From CAWATZ01 sp963784995 (lineage in GTDB: Bacteria > Planctomycetota > Planctomycetia > Gemmatales > Gemmataceae): DNA of 64,000 bases. Below are positions 15,759 to 24,998 of the stretch, piece by piece. Both the position numbers and the translations under genes were made by a program. The notes under the pieces were generated by a model. The model saw only the letters and a program-made list of their open reading frames with translations. It was not told where the DNA came from and ran no database searches. The stretch spans positions 1,302,001 through 1,366,000 of the forward strand of contig CAWATZ010000003.1 in assembly GCA_963784995.1 (NCBI GenBank). The letters run 5' to 3'. The stretch's first letter is position 1. Each line of letters starts with the position of its first letter.

Positions 15759-16928
15759 TCATAGCGGAAGAGCAGGGCTTCCACGTGTGGCTCCTGGAAT
15801 GACCTTCTCAAACAACCGGTACGTCCTGGCCTTCTCGGCACCAAAGGCGTCAATCACGTGGCGGACCCGGCTGTTGGCGCTGTGGACCAGGGAGAGTTCC
15901 GCAGGGCGAATGCCGCGCCGGCGGGCGATCTCGGCGGCCTCCTGAGCCAGCAGAGCAGCGATGCCGGCCCCGGTCGCCTCGGGCAAGACCCCCAGCAGGA
16001 TAAACCGCGCCCGCCGGATTCGCCGCACGGCCAGCGCCAGGCGGACCCAGAACAGCGGCCCCGGCCAGCCGCGGGCCCACGCCAGGGCCTCGTTCACGTC
16101 CGGCAAGACCAGGGCGAAGCCGACCGGCCGAGCCTGCTGCTCCGCGATCAGGACAAAGTCCGGCTCGTAAAAGGGCCGGAAGCTCGCCGCCCGCTCCTGG
16201 AACTCTTCCCAGGTCAACGGGACAAAGCCCCAGACCTCCGCAAAGGAGGCGTTGTACAGGGCGAAGAGCACCCGCAGGTCTTCGGCCCACCGGTCCCGCC
16301 GCGAGGAGCGGATGGTGAGGGCCGAGCAAGCGGAGCCCCTGGCCGAGCGCCAGCGGAGCAAGCGCTGGACGGCCGGAGCGGGGACCTGTTCCGGCGACCA
16401 GCGGTAGGAGTGGTAATCCGCATGGGGTGTGAAACCGAACTGCACCAGCAACCGCTCATAATACAGCGGGTTGTAGGGTGACAGAACAGTCGGCGGCGAA
16501 TCGTTGCCCGCCACGAGCAGACCGACCTCGTCGTGAGTGGTGAGGTTGACCGGACCCAGCAACCGGGTCTTGTTCTGCTGGCGCAGGGACTCCTCGACCG
16601 CTGCCAGGAGGGCCCCGGCCGCCTCCGGATCGTCCGTGCATTCAAAAAAGCCGAAGAACCCGGCGTCGCTCACCCAGCGCCGGCAAAAGTCCTCGTCGAT
16701 GATCGCCGCGATCCGGCCAACGACCTGCCCTTTGCGCTGCACGACATAGCGCCGGCACCAGCGTCTCCGGAGCGAGCTGTTGTGCTCGGGGCACCGGCGC
16801 TGGTCCTCGACCGAGCGCAGGGGAGCGACCCAGAGCGGGTCCGCCCGGTAGAGGCGGCAGGGCAGGTCGCGGAAGGCCCGGTGCAGAGAGCGTGTCTGGA
16901 CGAGCGAAACACACAGGTCGGCGGCCAT
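15759..16928 (-). CDS. GNAT-family N-acyltransferase, 389 aa
   Basis: The second half carries GNAT features: ALVLPDVNEAL, a beta strand LLGVLPEATGAGIAALLAQE that forms the acyl-CoA pyrophosphate loop, and the final ELSLVHSANSRVRHVID. The first half is an extended N-terminal domain rich in Arg and aromatic residues. This long form resembles GNAT proteins that acylate lipid or peptide precursors. It is 7 bp downstream of the adenylate-forming ligase, so the ligase may activate an acid that this enzyme or a partner transfers. The C-terminal dozen residues may be frameshifted (see 15406-15758). Confidence 0.75.
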   Translation of the reverse strand: MAADLCVSLVQTRSLHRAFRDLPCRLYRADPLWVAPLRSVEDQRRCPEHNSSLRRRWCRRYVVQRKGQVVGRIAAIIDEDFCRRWVSDAGFFGFFECTDDPEAAGALLAAVEESLRQQNKTRLLGPVNLTTHDEVGLLVAGNDSPPTVLSPYNPLYYERLLVQFGFTPHADYHSYRWSPEQVPAPAVQRLLRWRSARGSACSALTIRSSRRDRWAEDLRVLFALYNASFAEVWGFVPLTWEEFQERAASFRPFYEPDFVLIAEQQARPVGFALVLPDVNEALAWARGWPGPLFWVRLALAVRRIRRARFILLGVLPEATGAGIAALLAQEAAEIARRRGIRPAELSLVHSANSRVRHVIDAFGAEKARTYRLFEKVIPGATRGSPALPL

Positions 16929-16935
16929 CGTTGCC

Positions 16936-18288
16936 TCAGGGGGTCGGAGTGGGGGCGGGACACGTCCGGATGACGCGGCGGAGTTTCCGGCTCTCCGAAT
17001 GCAGTTCCGGCGGACCCAGCTCGAAGTCGATCTCGGGCAAGACGCAGCCGTGGTCGTTGTACAGCAGCCCGAGGTTCTTGCGGACCGCCAGCACCGCCGC
17101 TGCCGCATCGGCCCCCGGCCGGAGCTGTAACCGGACTCGGAGCCGGCCGAGGTCGGTCTGGACGACCTGGTATTCCTCGATGGCCTCCGTGGCCCGGATG
17201 ATGAAGCGCAGAAAGTAATCGGGAAAGATGGGCCGGGGCTGGCCGCTGTGGTCCCGGGCCCAGAGCAAATCATCGGCCCGGCCGTGAATCCGCGCCAGGA
17301 CGCGAAAACGCGAACCACAGGGACAGGGCACCGGGTCCAGCTCGACCATGTCGTTCAGTTCGTAGCGGAGGATGGGCTGAGTGCGGCGATACAGGTCCGT
17401 GACGACCATGCGCCGGGCCAGTTCGCCCGGGCGGGCCGGCTGGCCTTCGGCATTGTAGAGCTGAATGGCCACGAAGTCCTCGTTGAGGTGCAGCCGGCCC
17501 TGGACGCAGGAGGAGGCCATGATCCCTTCGCTGGCCTGGTACAGCTCGCGGATCGGGGCCGCGAAACTGGCGGCGACCTCGGCGCGGACGTCGGGTTCGA
17601 GGACCTCGGCCACCGGCATCAGCGCCCCCAGCCGCAGGCGGAGCCTGCCTGCCCGCTGCTCCCGGGCCAGCTCGCGCAGGACCCACGGCTGGCCCGCCAG
17701 CACGTTGGGTGAAACCTCGTTGAGGAAGCGGACCATTTCCGGGATGGGCGCGCGGAGACTGAGGTAGCGCAGGGTGATGCCCCAGGTGTTGATCTTTTGG
17801 AACGAGGGACTGTCCACCCGCAAAATCAGCACGGCACGGATGGGGAACAGCTCCCGGCCCAGGCCGTTGCGTGCCGCGATCATCGATCCGTAAAGGGATC
17901 GCTCCCAGCGTGAGAAGAGGTAAATCCCCTTCGCTCCGCTGGTGCCGGAGGACAGCTCGACGTTGTACTCGCCCCGGAAGAGCCGGTTGACGTCGCCAGT
18001 CGAATCAACAACCTCCCGGAAGCGGATCAGTTCCTCCCAGGACGCGCCGGGGGTGCTCGCCGTGGCAATGTTGGCCATCAAGTCCCGCTTCCGCGTGGTC
18101 GGCAGCTCCCAGACGTTGTTCAGGTCGTGGCCCCTCCAGAGGTCGCGGTAATACGGCAGGTGGGCCACGGCCCAGTGCAGAAGCCGCGTTGCCCGAAGCG
18201 TCTGCCAGCGCTGGATGCGTGCCGCCGACCAGTGGCGGAAACGCCAGCGAAAGGCCCAGATGCGGCACAGGGTTGCAAGGGCGGTCAT
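16936..18288 (-). CDS. Adenylate-forming ligase, phenylacetate-CoA ligase/CapK type
   Basis: A 450-residue member of the PaaK/CapK branch of AMP-forming ligases. The ATP-binding motif SSGTSGAKGIYLFS is near residue 115. AGQPWVLREL, YQASEGIMASSC and the late YELNDMVELD correspond to the substrate and AMP-binding blocks. It should activate a carboxylic acid as an acyl-adenylate. The ATG at 18288 (MTALATLCRIW) is chosen, since the open frame before it has no domain content. It sits in tandem with the GNAT gene and divergent from the halogenase, a grouping that suggests a small tailoring pathway. The acid is unknown. Confidence 0.8.
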   Translation of the reverse strand: MTALATLCRIWAFRWRFRHWSAARIQRWQTLRATRLLHWAVAHLPYYRDLWRGHDLNNVWELPTTRKRDLMANIATASTPGASWEELIRFREVVDSTGDVNRLFRGEYNVELSSGTSGAKGIYLFSRWERSLYGSMIAARNGLGRELFPIRAVLILRVDSPSFQKINTWGITLRYLSLRAPIPEMVRFLNEVSPNVLAGQPWVLRELAREQRAGRLRLRLGALMPVAEVLEPDVRAEVAASFAAPIRELYQASEGIMASSCVQGRLHLNEDFVAIQLYNAEGQPARPGELARRMVVTDLYRRTQPILRYELNDMVELDPVPCPCGSRFRVLARIHGRADDLLWARDHSGQPRPIFPDYFLRFIIRATEAIEEYQVVQTDLGRLRVRLQLRPGADAAAAVLAVRKNLGLLYNDHGCVLPEIDFELGPPELHSESRKLRRVIRTCPAPTPTP

Positions 18289-18511
18289 GGGAGGGTCCTC
18301 TTCTCGGAAGGATGACGGATGCATCAGAAGGGCGTGGCCGATTCTACGGTTGAGCAAGCCACCGTCAACTTCACGCCACTCCTGTTGTGGCACGGTCTCC
18401 CGACCGTGCCACTCGATCCGCATGGCGAAATGGCGTTGCAAACTTGGGTGGGCTGGATAAAATGGAGGTGCTTTCTAGTTGGTGGTGCCTTGTCCTTTCG
18501 GGGAGATGCGA
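18289..18511. other. Divergent promoter region with a palindrome
   Basis: This region separates the minus-strand ligase from the plus-strand halogenase. It contains the palindrome GTGGCACGGTCTCCC paired with the following GACCGTGCCAC (about 18387-18412). This may be an operator or one more of the window's palindromic repeats. No clear -10/-35 boxes are visible. Confidence 0.4.
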
Positions 18512-20185
18512 GTGGTTGATCCGATCAAAGACATTGTCATTCTTGGAGGCGGCACCGCGGGCTGGATGACGGCAGCGTATCTGGGCAAGGAACTCCAGGG
18601 CCAGGTTCGCATCACTGTGCTGGAGTCGCCGGACATCGGCAAGATCGGCGTCGGCGAGGCGACCATCCCCAACCTGCAGAAGGTCTTCTTCGACCACCTC
18701 GGACTCGCCGAACACGAGTGGATGCGGCACTGCAACGCCAGCTTCAAGGTCGCCGTCCGCTTCATCAACTGGCGCACGGCCGGGGCCGGCGTTCCGCAGC
18801 CGCGCTCGCTGGGACAGGGGCCCGATCACTTCTACCACCCCTTCGGCATTCTCCCGAGCCAGGATCAGATCCCGATCACACACTACTGGTTCCTCAAGAA
18901 GCACCAGGGCAAGACCGACGAGGCGTGCGATTATGCCTGCTTCAAGGAGCCGCCCCTCATGGACGCCAGGCTGGCACCGTGCTGGCGCAACGGCAGGCCG
19001 GCCACGCGCTACGCCTGGCACTTCGACGCCCACCTGGTCGCCGACTTCCTCCGCCGACATGCCACCAGCAAACTGGGAGCGGTCCACGTCCCCGATACTC
19101 TGACCGGGGTGGACTTCCACGACAACGGCTTTATCAAGAGCCTGCACACCCGCGGCGGCCGGGTGCTGGCCGGCGACCTGTTCATCGACTGCTCGGGCTT
19201 CCGCGGGCTGCTGATCAACCAGGCCCTGCAGGAGCCGTTCATCGACATGAACGACCACCTGTTGTGCGACAGCGCCGTGGCCTGTGCGGTCCCCCACAAC
19301 GACCGGGAGAACGGCGTCGAGCCGTACACCTCGGCGATCGGCATGCCGGCCGGGTGGACGTGGAAGATCCCCATGCTGAGCCGGTTCGGGACCGGTTACG
19401 TCTATTCGAGCCAGTTCGCCACGGTGGACCAGGCCAGCGAGGACTTCTGCAAACTCTGGGGCCTGGACCCGAACAAAGCGACCCTGAACAAGATCCGTTT
19501 CCGGGTCGGTCGCAATCGCCGGGCCTGGGTCAAGAATTGCGTGGGCATCGGCCTGGCCTCGTGCTTCCTGGAGCCGCTGGAATCGACCGGCATCTACTTC
19601 ATCTACGCCGCCCTGTACCAGCTGGCCAAGCACTTCCCGGACAAACACTTCGATCCGATCCTCAGCGACCGTTTCAACCGGGAAATCGAGATGATGTTCG
19701 ACGACACCCGCGATTTCATCCAGGCCCACTTCCATTTCTCGCCGCGGGTGGACACGCCGTTCTGGCGGGCCTGCAAGGACCTGCACCTGACCGAGTACAT
19801 CAAGGAAAAGATCGCCCTGTACCGGGCCGGCATCCCGATCAATCCCCCCCTCACGGATGAGAGCGCCTATTACGGCAACTACGAGGTCGAGTTCCGCAAC
19901 TTCTGGACCAACGGCAGCTACTACTGCATCCTCGGAGGGCTGGGATTGCTTCCCGATCATCCGCTGCCGATCCTGGCCCACAAGAGCGAATCGGTGCAGA
20001 AGGCGGAAGCGCTCTTCGCCGAGGTCAAGCGTCAGCAGCAAGAGCTTGTCGCATCCCTGCCGACGAATTACGAGTTCCTGCTCAAGCTGCATGGGGAAGA
20101 GCGTGAGGGGGCCTCGCAGCACAAGCCTGGAGCGCTAGCGACAGGACAGGTGAATCCCGTCGCTGGCGCTCCGGGGCTTTGCTGA
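18512..20185 (+). CDS. Flavin-dependent (tryptophan-type) halogenase
   Basis: A 557-residue halogenase of the tryptophan halogenase family. The FAD-binding GGGTAGWMTAAYL is near residue 12 and the halogenase signature GWTWKIP is near residue 282. These enzymes use FADH2, O2 and halide to chlorinate or brominate an aromatic substrate through hypohalous acid and a catalytic Lys. The preferred start is GTG 18512, six bases after GGGGAG; ATG 18506 is the alternative. The last 20 residues are encoded by a palindromic element (20118-20178), so the original C-terminus was probably shorter. No flavin reductase is nearby. The substrate is not known. Confidence 0.9.
   Translation: MVDPIKDIVILGGGTAGWMTAAYLGKELQGQVRITVLESPDIGKIGVGEATIPNLQKVFFDHLGLAEHEWMRHCNASFKVAVRFINWRTAGAGVPQPRSLGQGPDHFYHPFGILPSQDQIPITHYWFLKKHQGKTDEACDYACFKEPPLMDARLAPCWRNGRPATRYAWHFDAHLVADFLRRHATSKLGAVHVPDTLTGVDFHDNGFIKSLHTRGGRVLAGDLFIDCSGFRGLLINQALQEPFIDMNDHLLCDSAVACAVPHNDRENGVEPYTSAIGMPAGWTWKIPMLSRFGTGYVYSSQFATVDQASEDFCKLWGLDPNKATLNKIRFRVGRNRRAWVKNCVGIGLASCFLEPLESTGIYFIYAALYQLAKHFPDKHFDPILSDRFNREIEMMFDDTRDFIQAHFHFSPRVDTPFWRACKDLHLTEYIKEKIALYRAGIPINPPLTDESAYYGNYEVEFRNFWTNGSYYCILGGLGLLPDHPLPILAHKSESVQKAEALFAEVKRQQQELVASLPTNYEFLLKLHGEEREGASQHKPGALATGQVNPVAGAPGLC
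20118..20178. repeat. Palindromic element of the CGCTAGCG family, inside the halogenase tail
   Basis: CACAAGCCTGGAGCGCTAGC on the left faces an imperfect complement (GCTGGCGCTCCGGGGCTT) on the right. It is a diverged relative of the elements at 54164-54295. Its left arm and loop encode the end of the halogenase, including the stop at 20183-20185. Confidence 0.6.
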
Positions 20186-20196
20186 ACCAAGCCCTG

Positions 20197-20895
20197 TCAT
20201 TTCAGGACTTCGATGGCCTCGTCCACGAGCCCGCGCAAGTATTCCGCAACGAGGTTCCGAACCAGCAGGTCGTGGCAGAACTGATTGCGGTAGCTGCGAA
20301 GGCACTTGTAACAAGATGCCTGTGGGTCGCATGTGCATTGCTCAGTCCGGCGGCGTGCCGCTCGGAGAACTTGAACCAGTTCGCTTTCCTCCGCCAGACG
20401 GCGCACGTGGCCCGCTCCTCCAGGAACGTCGTCGAACAAGACGATCTCCTGCTGGGTTCCTCCGCCGGCATTGATGGGGCGGATGACTCCGTCGATGTCG
20501 TTCCGCTCAATCCCCAGCACTTCCGTCATCCCCCCGAGAAGCGCGTAGAGGAGCGACAACCAGAATCCCTGGTCTCCATACCCGTGACCACTGGAAGTGA
20601 AAATCAACCGCGCTGCCGTGCTGCGGAAATCATGGCCAAGGTGGACCCACTCCAGCCCACCGCGACAGGGCTTGCCGAATGGGGTGACGTGGTTCCAGGG
20701 ACTTTTCGCATCCGGAGGAGCCACCTGGCCGCAGGATTTGCACAGCCGGAAACCCCGCCGGGCGATGTCATCCCCATCGTTGAAGACGAAGAAATCGGCC
20801 TGCTCGGTGGTTCTCACCTCGACCCGAGGACCGCTCACCTGTCCGAGTGTTAGCTGACTGGGATCCTCTCCCTTCAGTTGAGGGACGAAAAGCAC
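20197..20895 (-). CDS. DUF1998 end of the large helicase (separate frame)
   Basis: This 232-residue frame holds the DUF1998 domain. A first Cys pair is in CKSCGQV, the core is GLEWVHLGHDFRSTAA, then FDDVPGGAGHVRRL, and the final cysteine cluster is CTCDPQASCYKCLRSYRNQF. In MrfA-type and related helicases this domain is the C-terminal part of the same polypeptide and its cysteines bind metal. Here it is displaced by one base relative to the helicase frame; the junction lies near 20880-20895 in GCGAGTGCTTTTCG. A GTG at 20895 could start it as a separate subunit. It ends 11 bp from the convergent halogenase stop. Confidence 0.8.
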   Translation of the reverse strand: MLFVPQLKGEDPSQLTLGQVSGPRVEVRTTEQADFFVFNDGDDIARRGFRLCKSCGQVAPPDAKSPWNHVTPFGKPCRGGLEWVHLGHDFRSTAARLIFTSSGHGYGDQGFWLSLLYALLGGMTEVLGIERNDIDGVIRPINAGGGTQQEIVLFDDVPGGAGHVRRLAEESELVQVLRAARRRTEQCTCDPQASCYKCLRSYRNQFCHDLLVRNLVAEYLRGLVDEAIEVLK

Positions 20896-23800
20896 TCGCG
20901 AAGCGCAGGATTCTCAACGGTTTCTCGAAGGTTAGCTCTTCCCCACGTTTATTGAGGTCGGTCGTGAAGCCAAACGACGGCACGATGTACTGGCGTTTCT
21001 GGCGGATCGGCTTCTTGCCGTCATGGCCACAGACCGAACACTTGCCGCCCGAGAAGACCTCTTCCTGCTTGAGGTGCCGCTCGACATGCCAGCACTGGGG
21101 ACAGACGGCATACACCTGGCGGTCAAGGGCCTTGCCGCGAGGGGGGATGCATATTCCGGTGCTCTTCCACAGTTTTCCCTTGGCGACAATCTCCGCTCCA
21201 GGGGCGTACTCGGAAAGCGCTAGCCGCAGATCCCGTTCGAGCTTCAAATCGGGATCAGCTGTTGCCAGGTTCACGTTGTGGATCGGGAAGGCATACCCTG
21301 GAAGGACTGCTCGGTTGCTGAAAAAAGTCACCCAGTCCTCGCCGTGCAGAGCATCGAGTCGCTTGAGCAGCACCGTCATGAAGGACGTGATCCGCGCTGC
21401 CTTGTCCGCCTGGCCCGCCTTTTCCGCGGCGTCCCGCTGCCCGCGTTTCTCCTCGTAAGCATCCCGGTACATCGCCACCTGCCCGTCAAAATACTCGGCA
21501 GCGCCTTGGAATGCCTCCCGGACGGCGGGCGCGAGGTTCCCAAGCACTTCAGACCGTTGGAGTTCCGGGACCAATCGCTCCAGCACCCAGGTATTGTGCA
21601 GGATCGCCTGATCGATCTGATTCAGAAACCCTGCCAGAGGAGTCAAGGAATGAGGGTTACCTTTCGTGAGGAACTCGCCAATCTTCCGGATTTCACACCC
21701 CTGCTCGTGAAGGACGCGCATGTAGTCTGACAGCAGAACCGCGTGAATGTGCCGCCGGATAATGAGATCGTTGCTGAGATGGATACAGGGTGGTCGGATG
21801 GAACCATCGATCATTCCTGTGGGAGAGGCGAAGAAGGTTTCGTCGTGCGAACGGGGCATGGCGAACGTGACCACGAAGGCGGCGCTCCCGATCCCCCGCC
21901 CAGCGCGACCCGCTCGCTGCTGATAGTTCGACGGAGAAGGGGGGAAATTGCGGAGGAAAACCGCCTCCAGGTCGCCGAGATCGACACCCAGTTCAAACGT
22001 TGTCGAACTGCTCAGGACATTGATCTGCCCTTCCTCTGGGTGATGGCCGTCTTGAAAGGCATTCTGGTAGTCGGTCGCGAGCTTGGGGGATAGTTGTGCG
22101 GTGTGTTCCCTCGCGGTCAGGGGGACTGGCTCCTCGGTGCTGCTCGAGTAAATTCGCCGGTAGTGGTTGTCAAGGAGATCGACCGAAGGATCCCTGGCAT
22201 CGAGCGTTCCCTCACAGCGGAAGGTTGGGCAAATGCCAAGGACATCCCTGGCCGTCCACTGGTGGCACCGATTGCAGACCGACCATTTCGCCTGTGTCGT
22301 GAAGGTAAGCCGTTCCCACTCCAACTGAAAACCGACCGTTCCAGGGTCGATCTGTCGCCGTTTCAAGGGGGGCCTGTATCCTTCTGTCAGTTCTTTCCAA
22401 ACTGCGAACAGGAGATCCTTGAACCGTCCTGCTTCCGGTTCTCTCTGCCCGGATCTCCGCGCGGCAGCACAGAGGACGCGGGCCAGATAGGCCGATCGGC
22501 GTTGCAACTGGATTGACCGTTCCGGCACAAACCCATGCAAGCGATACCGCCCGTAACCTTTTTCACTGCCGCTGGCGACAAACGCATCTTCTCCCTTCTT
22601 GACATCAAATTCGAGTCGGTTTGGCGAGAGAGGGTCCGGCAACTCGATCGCTTTTTGGAGGCGGATGCTGGCAAGCAGTTCCTGAACGAGAAGCATCTGT
22701 TCCTCGTCTGTCAAGCCGACTTCGCGGAGTTGCTCCAAAGGCTGCCAACGGCGGATGTCGATCTGGCAGGAAACCAGGGCAAGCACTTCAAGGGATTGCC
22801 GCCTGCCGGTCGGCAGGCAAAACTCTTGAACCAGCGCGAGGAGGATTGCTTCCCGCGTCCGTGAGTTGTTCCACTCGACGGGAAGCAGCAGACGCTCCTC
22901 TGCCTCCTTCACCATCAATTTGGCCAGCGTATCCGCATCGACGAAGGGATCGATTTTCTCCCCCCTTCGGACCCCCCGGTAGATCAGCGATCTCATCTTC
23001 TGCGCCGTGTGAGTGTTCTCCAGGTAGGGCGGAAAGTAGGCGGCCGACTGGCGGGAATCGGCGAAGCTCAGCAGTTTTCGGCCCCGGCCGGGATACCGCA
23101 GCGCATCGCGTGTCCTGGACTCAGGCAGCCGACGGTAGAATGCCTCCGCGATCACGACCTGGACGGCGTCTGAATCCGCTCGCACTGGCGTGACGCTGCC
23201 TCGTCCGCCACAGGCGAAACACCCCGGCAACTCAAGTCCTTCGTGCAGCAACCAGAGAGTGCGGCAACTCTCACCTGCCCTCTCCTCTGCGGAGTAGGCT
23301 CCTGTGCAAGGGTCGTAGTGGATCGGGCGACCCACGTGCGCTGCTCCCTGTTCCGCATCTTCTTGCGCCTCATCCGATTCGTCTTCTGAGGTCGTGCATG
23401 GCTGCTCCCAAACCAGCCAGACCGGCTTCCCGCGATCCTCGCGGAGAGAGCCAAAAGCCTTCAGGTAAATCTGGTTGTTCTTACCCGGGTGGGCGTAGCC
23501 GAAGAGAAACGGCTGGCCACACTTGCGGCACATTCGTAACTCCAGCGTTTGGGCAGAGCCGTCGGGCGTCCGATTGGTAGGCTCGAAATACAGCGAAGGA
23601 ACCTCCCCCTTCTCAAACGCCACATATGCTCCATTCAACCCTCGGACGAAAAAGTGGTAGCGGCACGGAACAAGGCGTGCGTTCCCTCCAGGCACTTGGG
23701 CAAGGCTGCACAAACGAACCAGGACGCACAGGGCCCTTACCGCCTGATCTCCCTGCTGATCGAACACCATCTGAGCGGCTGTCGGAAGGTCGCACGGGCT

Positions 23801-24985
23801 CTTGGCCGCGACGCGAAGTCGGCCGACACGGGCATCGCACTGAAAGACCTCGTACAACGCCTCCTCAAAGTTGATGCTGGCCCGCCACTGGGCTGCTTCG
23901 ACGCTCTGCTGCGGAAAGCCGGCTCGCATCAGCAGATCCGAAAGCTCTGGCTTCCAGGACAAATCCTCACACGCGGATACCAGGTCAGGGTGTAAGTAGA
24001 ACTCGAGCCCTGGCCGCACGGACCCCGAGATAGGCGTATGCTGCTTCTGGGACTCGATGACGTCGCTTGCCTCGAATGGCGCGTTGAACAGATCCCGCGC
24101 AAAGCGGACCACCTCGTTTCGCGTGCTGGTTTCGCTCCCCAGTGTTGCACTCGTTCCAATGAACTGAGGGAGCGATCCCTGCTCCCCTTTGACCCGAGCC
24201 ACAAGGCGACGGAGGAGCAATGCTACCTCGCTTCCCTTGGCCCCGGTATAGGTGTGCGCCTCATCGATGACGACGTACTGCCAGGGTCCGCAGAAGAGCG
24301 GGTGATCTTGCGGGCGGAGCAGGAGATACTCCAGCATCGCATAGTTCGTGATCAGGATGTGGGGCGGATTCTTGCGAAACGTCTCACGGGAGACAACCTC
24401 GTTGGGTGGAGCGTTGGGGTACAACTCGCGACCCTTTTTCTCGGTTTCGGGGGTAACCTCGATGTTGACGTAGCGACCAAAGCGGATAGCGGGTATCTGC
24501 CGCAGGATTCGTTGCAGTGTTTTCAGCTGGTCATTCACAAGAGCGTTCAGCGGATAGAGCAGCAGAGCGTGAATGCCCGAGTCAGGCTTTTCCAGGATCG
24601 AGGTCAGGATTGGGATCAGATAGGTGAGTGTCTTGCCGCTGCCGGTGCCGCTGGCGACGATCACATTCCTTCCAGCGCGGAGTCGGCGGACCGCCTCGGC
24701 TTGGTGGTGGTAGAGCGGTCGGTCGGGCCGATCCAGGAACGGCAGATTCAGCGCCAGCTTCGGAAGAACTCCTTCGTAGACGAGGTCCTGGACCGCGCCG
24801 GCCTGCACATAGGGAGGCAGACCGTGCAAAAAGGGGCCACGGAACAGGAAATCCGGGTTTTCGAGTGCGTCCGCGATCTGCTTGCCCAGCCCGGTGTACC
24901 GGGGAGCTGGCCGAAAGGTAGTGCGGAGATATCGGCTAACCCGTTCCCGGATGGATCGCGAAATGTCGATGGGGTCGATAGGCAC
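20768..24985 (-). CDS. Large DEAH-box superfamily 2 helicase
   Basis: Motif I is ASGTGSGKT near residue 112, motif II VIDEAH near 240, motif III GTSATLG near 280, and motif VI QQRAGRAGRG near 1,015. Between them lie about 500 extra residues with zinc-knuckle-like pairs (CRKCGQP, CFACGGRG, CNRCHQW with CPTFRC), and CPQCWH with CSVCGH follows. The real start is GTG 24985, placed after AAAGGAG. In-frame coding continues to the frameshift near 20890; the frame then runs on without meaning to 20768. Joined to DUF1998 the protein is about 1,595 residues. The family uses ATP to translocate on nucleic acid. The size and insertions resemble helicases of DISARM- or Druantia-like defence loci more than the short MrfA. 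Confidence 0.85.
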   Translation of the reverse strand: MPIDPIDISRSIRERVSRYLRTTFRPAPRYTGLGKQIADALENPDFLFRGPFLHGLPPYVQAGAVQDLVYEGVLPKLALNLPFLDRPDRPLYHHQAEAVRRLRAGRNVIVASGTGSGKTLTYLIPILTSILEKPDSGIHALLLYPLNALVNDQLKTLQRILRQIPAIRFGRYVNIEVTPETEKKGRELYPNAPPNEVVSRETFRKNPPHILITNYAMLEYLLLRPQDHPLFCGPWQYVVIDEAHTYTGAKGSEVALLLRRLVARVKGEQGSLPQFIGTSATLGSETSTRNEVVRFARDLFNAPFEASDVIESQKQHTPISGSVRPGLEFYLHPDLVSACEDLSWKPELSDLLMRAGFPQQSVEAAQWRASINFEEALYEVFQCDARVGRLRVAAKSPCDLPTAAQMVFDQQGDQAVRALCVLVRLCSLAQVPGGNARLVPCRYHFFVRGLNGAYVAFEKGEVPSLYFEPTNRTPDGSAQTLELRMCRKCGQPFLFGYAHPGKNNQIYLKAFGSLREDRGKPVWLVWEQPCTTSEDESDEAQEDAEQGAAHVGRPIHYDPCTGAYSAEERAGESCRTLWLLHEGLELPGCFACGGRGSVTPVRADSDAVQVVIAEAFYRRLPESRTRDALRYPGRGRKLLSFADSRQSAAYFPPYLENTHTAQKMRSLIYRGVRRGEKIDPFVDADTLAKLMVKEAEERLLLPVEWNNSRTREAILLALVQEFCLPTGRRQSLEVLALVSCQIDIRRWQPLEQLREVGLTDEEQMLLVQELLASIRLQKAIELPDPLSPNRLEFDVKKGEDAFVASGSEKGYGRYRLHGFVPERSIQLQRRSAYLARVLCAAARRSGQREPEAGRFKDLLFAVWKELTEGYRPPLKRRQIDPGTVGFQLEWERLTFTTQAKWSVCNRCHQWTARDVLGICPTFRCEGTLDARDPSVDLLDNHYRRIYSSSTEEPVPLTAREHTAQLSPKLATDYQNAFQDGHHPEEGQINVLSSSTTFELGVDLGDLEAVFLRNFPPSPSNYQQRAGRAGRGIGSAAFVVTFAMPRSHDETFFASPTGMIDGSIRPPCIHLSNDLIIRRHIHAVLLSDYMRVLHEQGCEIRKIGEFLTKGNPHSLTPLAGFLNQIDQAILHNTWVLERLVPELQRSEVLGNLAPAVREAFQGAAEYFDGQVAMYRDAYEEKRGQRDAAEKAGQADKAARITSFMTVLLKRLDALHGEDWVTFFSNRAVLPGYAFPIHNVNLATADPDLKLERDLRLALSEYAPGAEIVAKGKLWKSTGICIPPRGKALDRQVYAVCPQCWHVERHLKQEEVFSGGKCSVCGHDGKKPIRQKRQYIVPSFGFTTDLNKRGEELTFEKPLRILRFASAFRPSTEGRGSQSANTRTGERSSGRGENHRAGRFLRLQRWG

Positions 24986-24998
24986 GGCCGGGCTCCTT

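Noticed and set aside
15461..15853. 130-codon minus-strand frame after the acetyltransferase
   Set aside because: No ribosome binding site and low-complexity composition; only its first part may be the acetyltransferase's lost tail.
20197..24985. Programmed frameshift producing two helicase forms
   Set aside because: No slippery heptamer with pseudoknot seen, and similar one-base breaks occur in unrelated genes, so error or decay is simpler.
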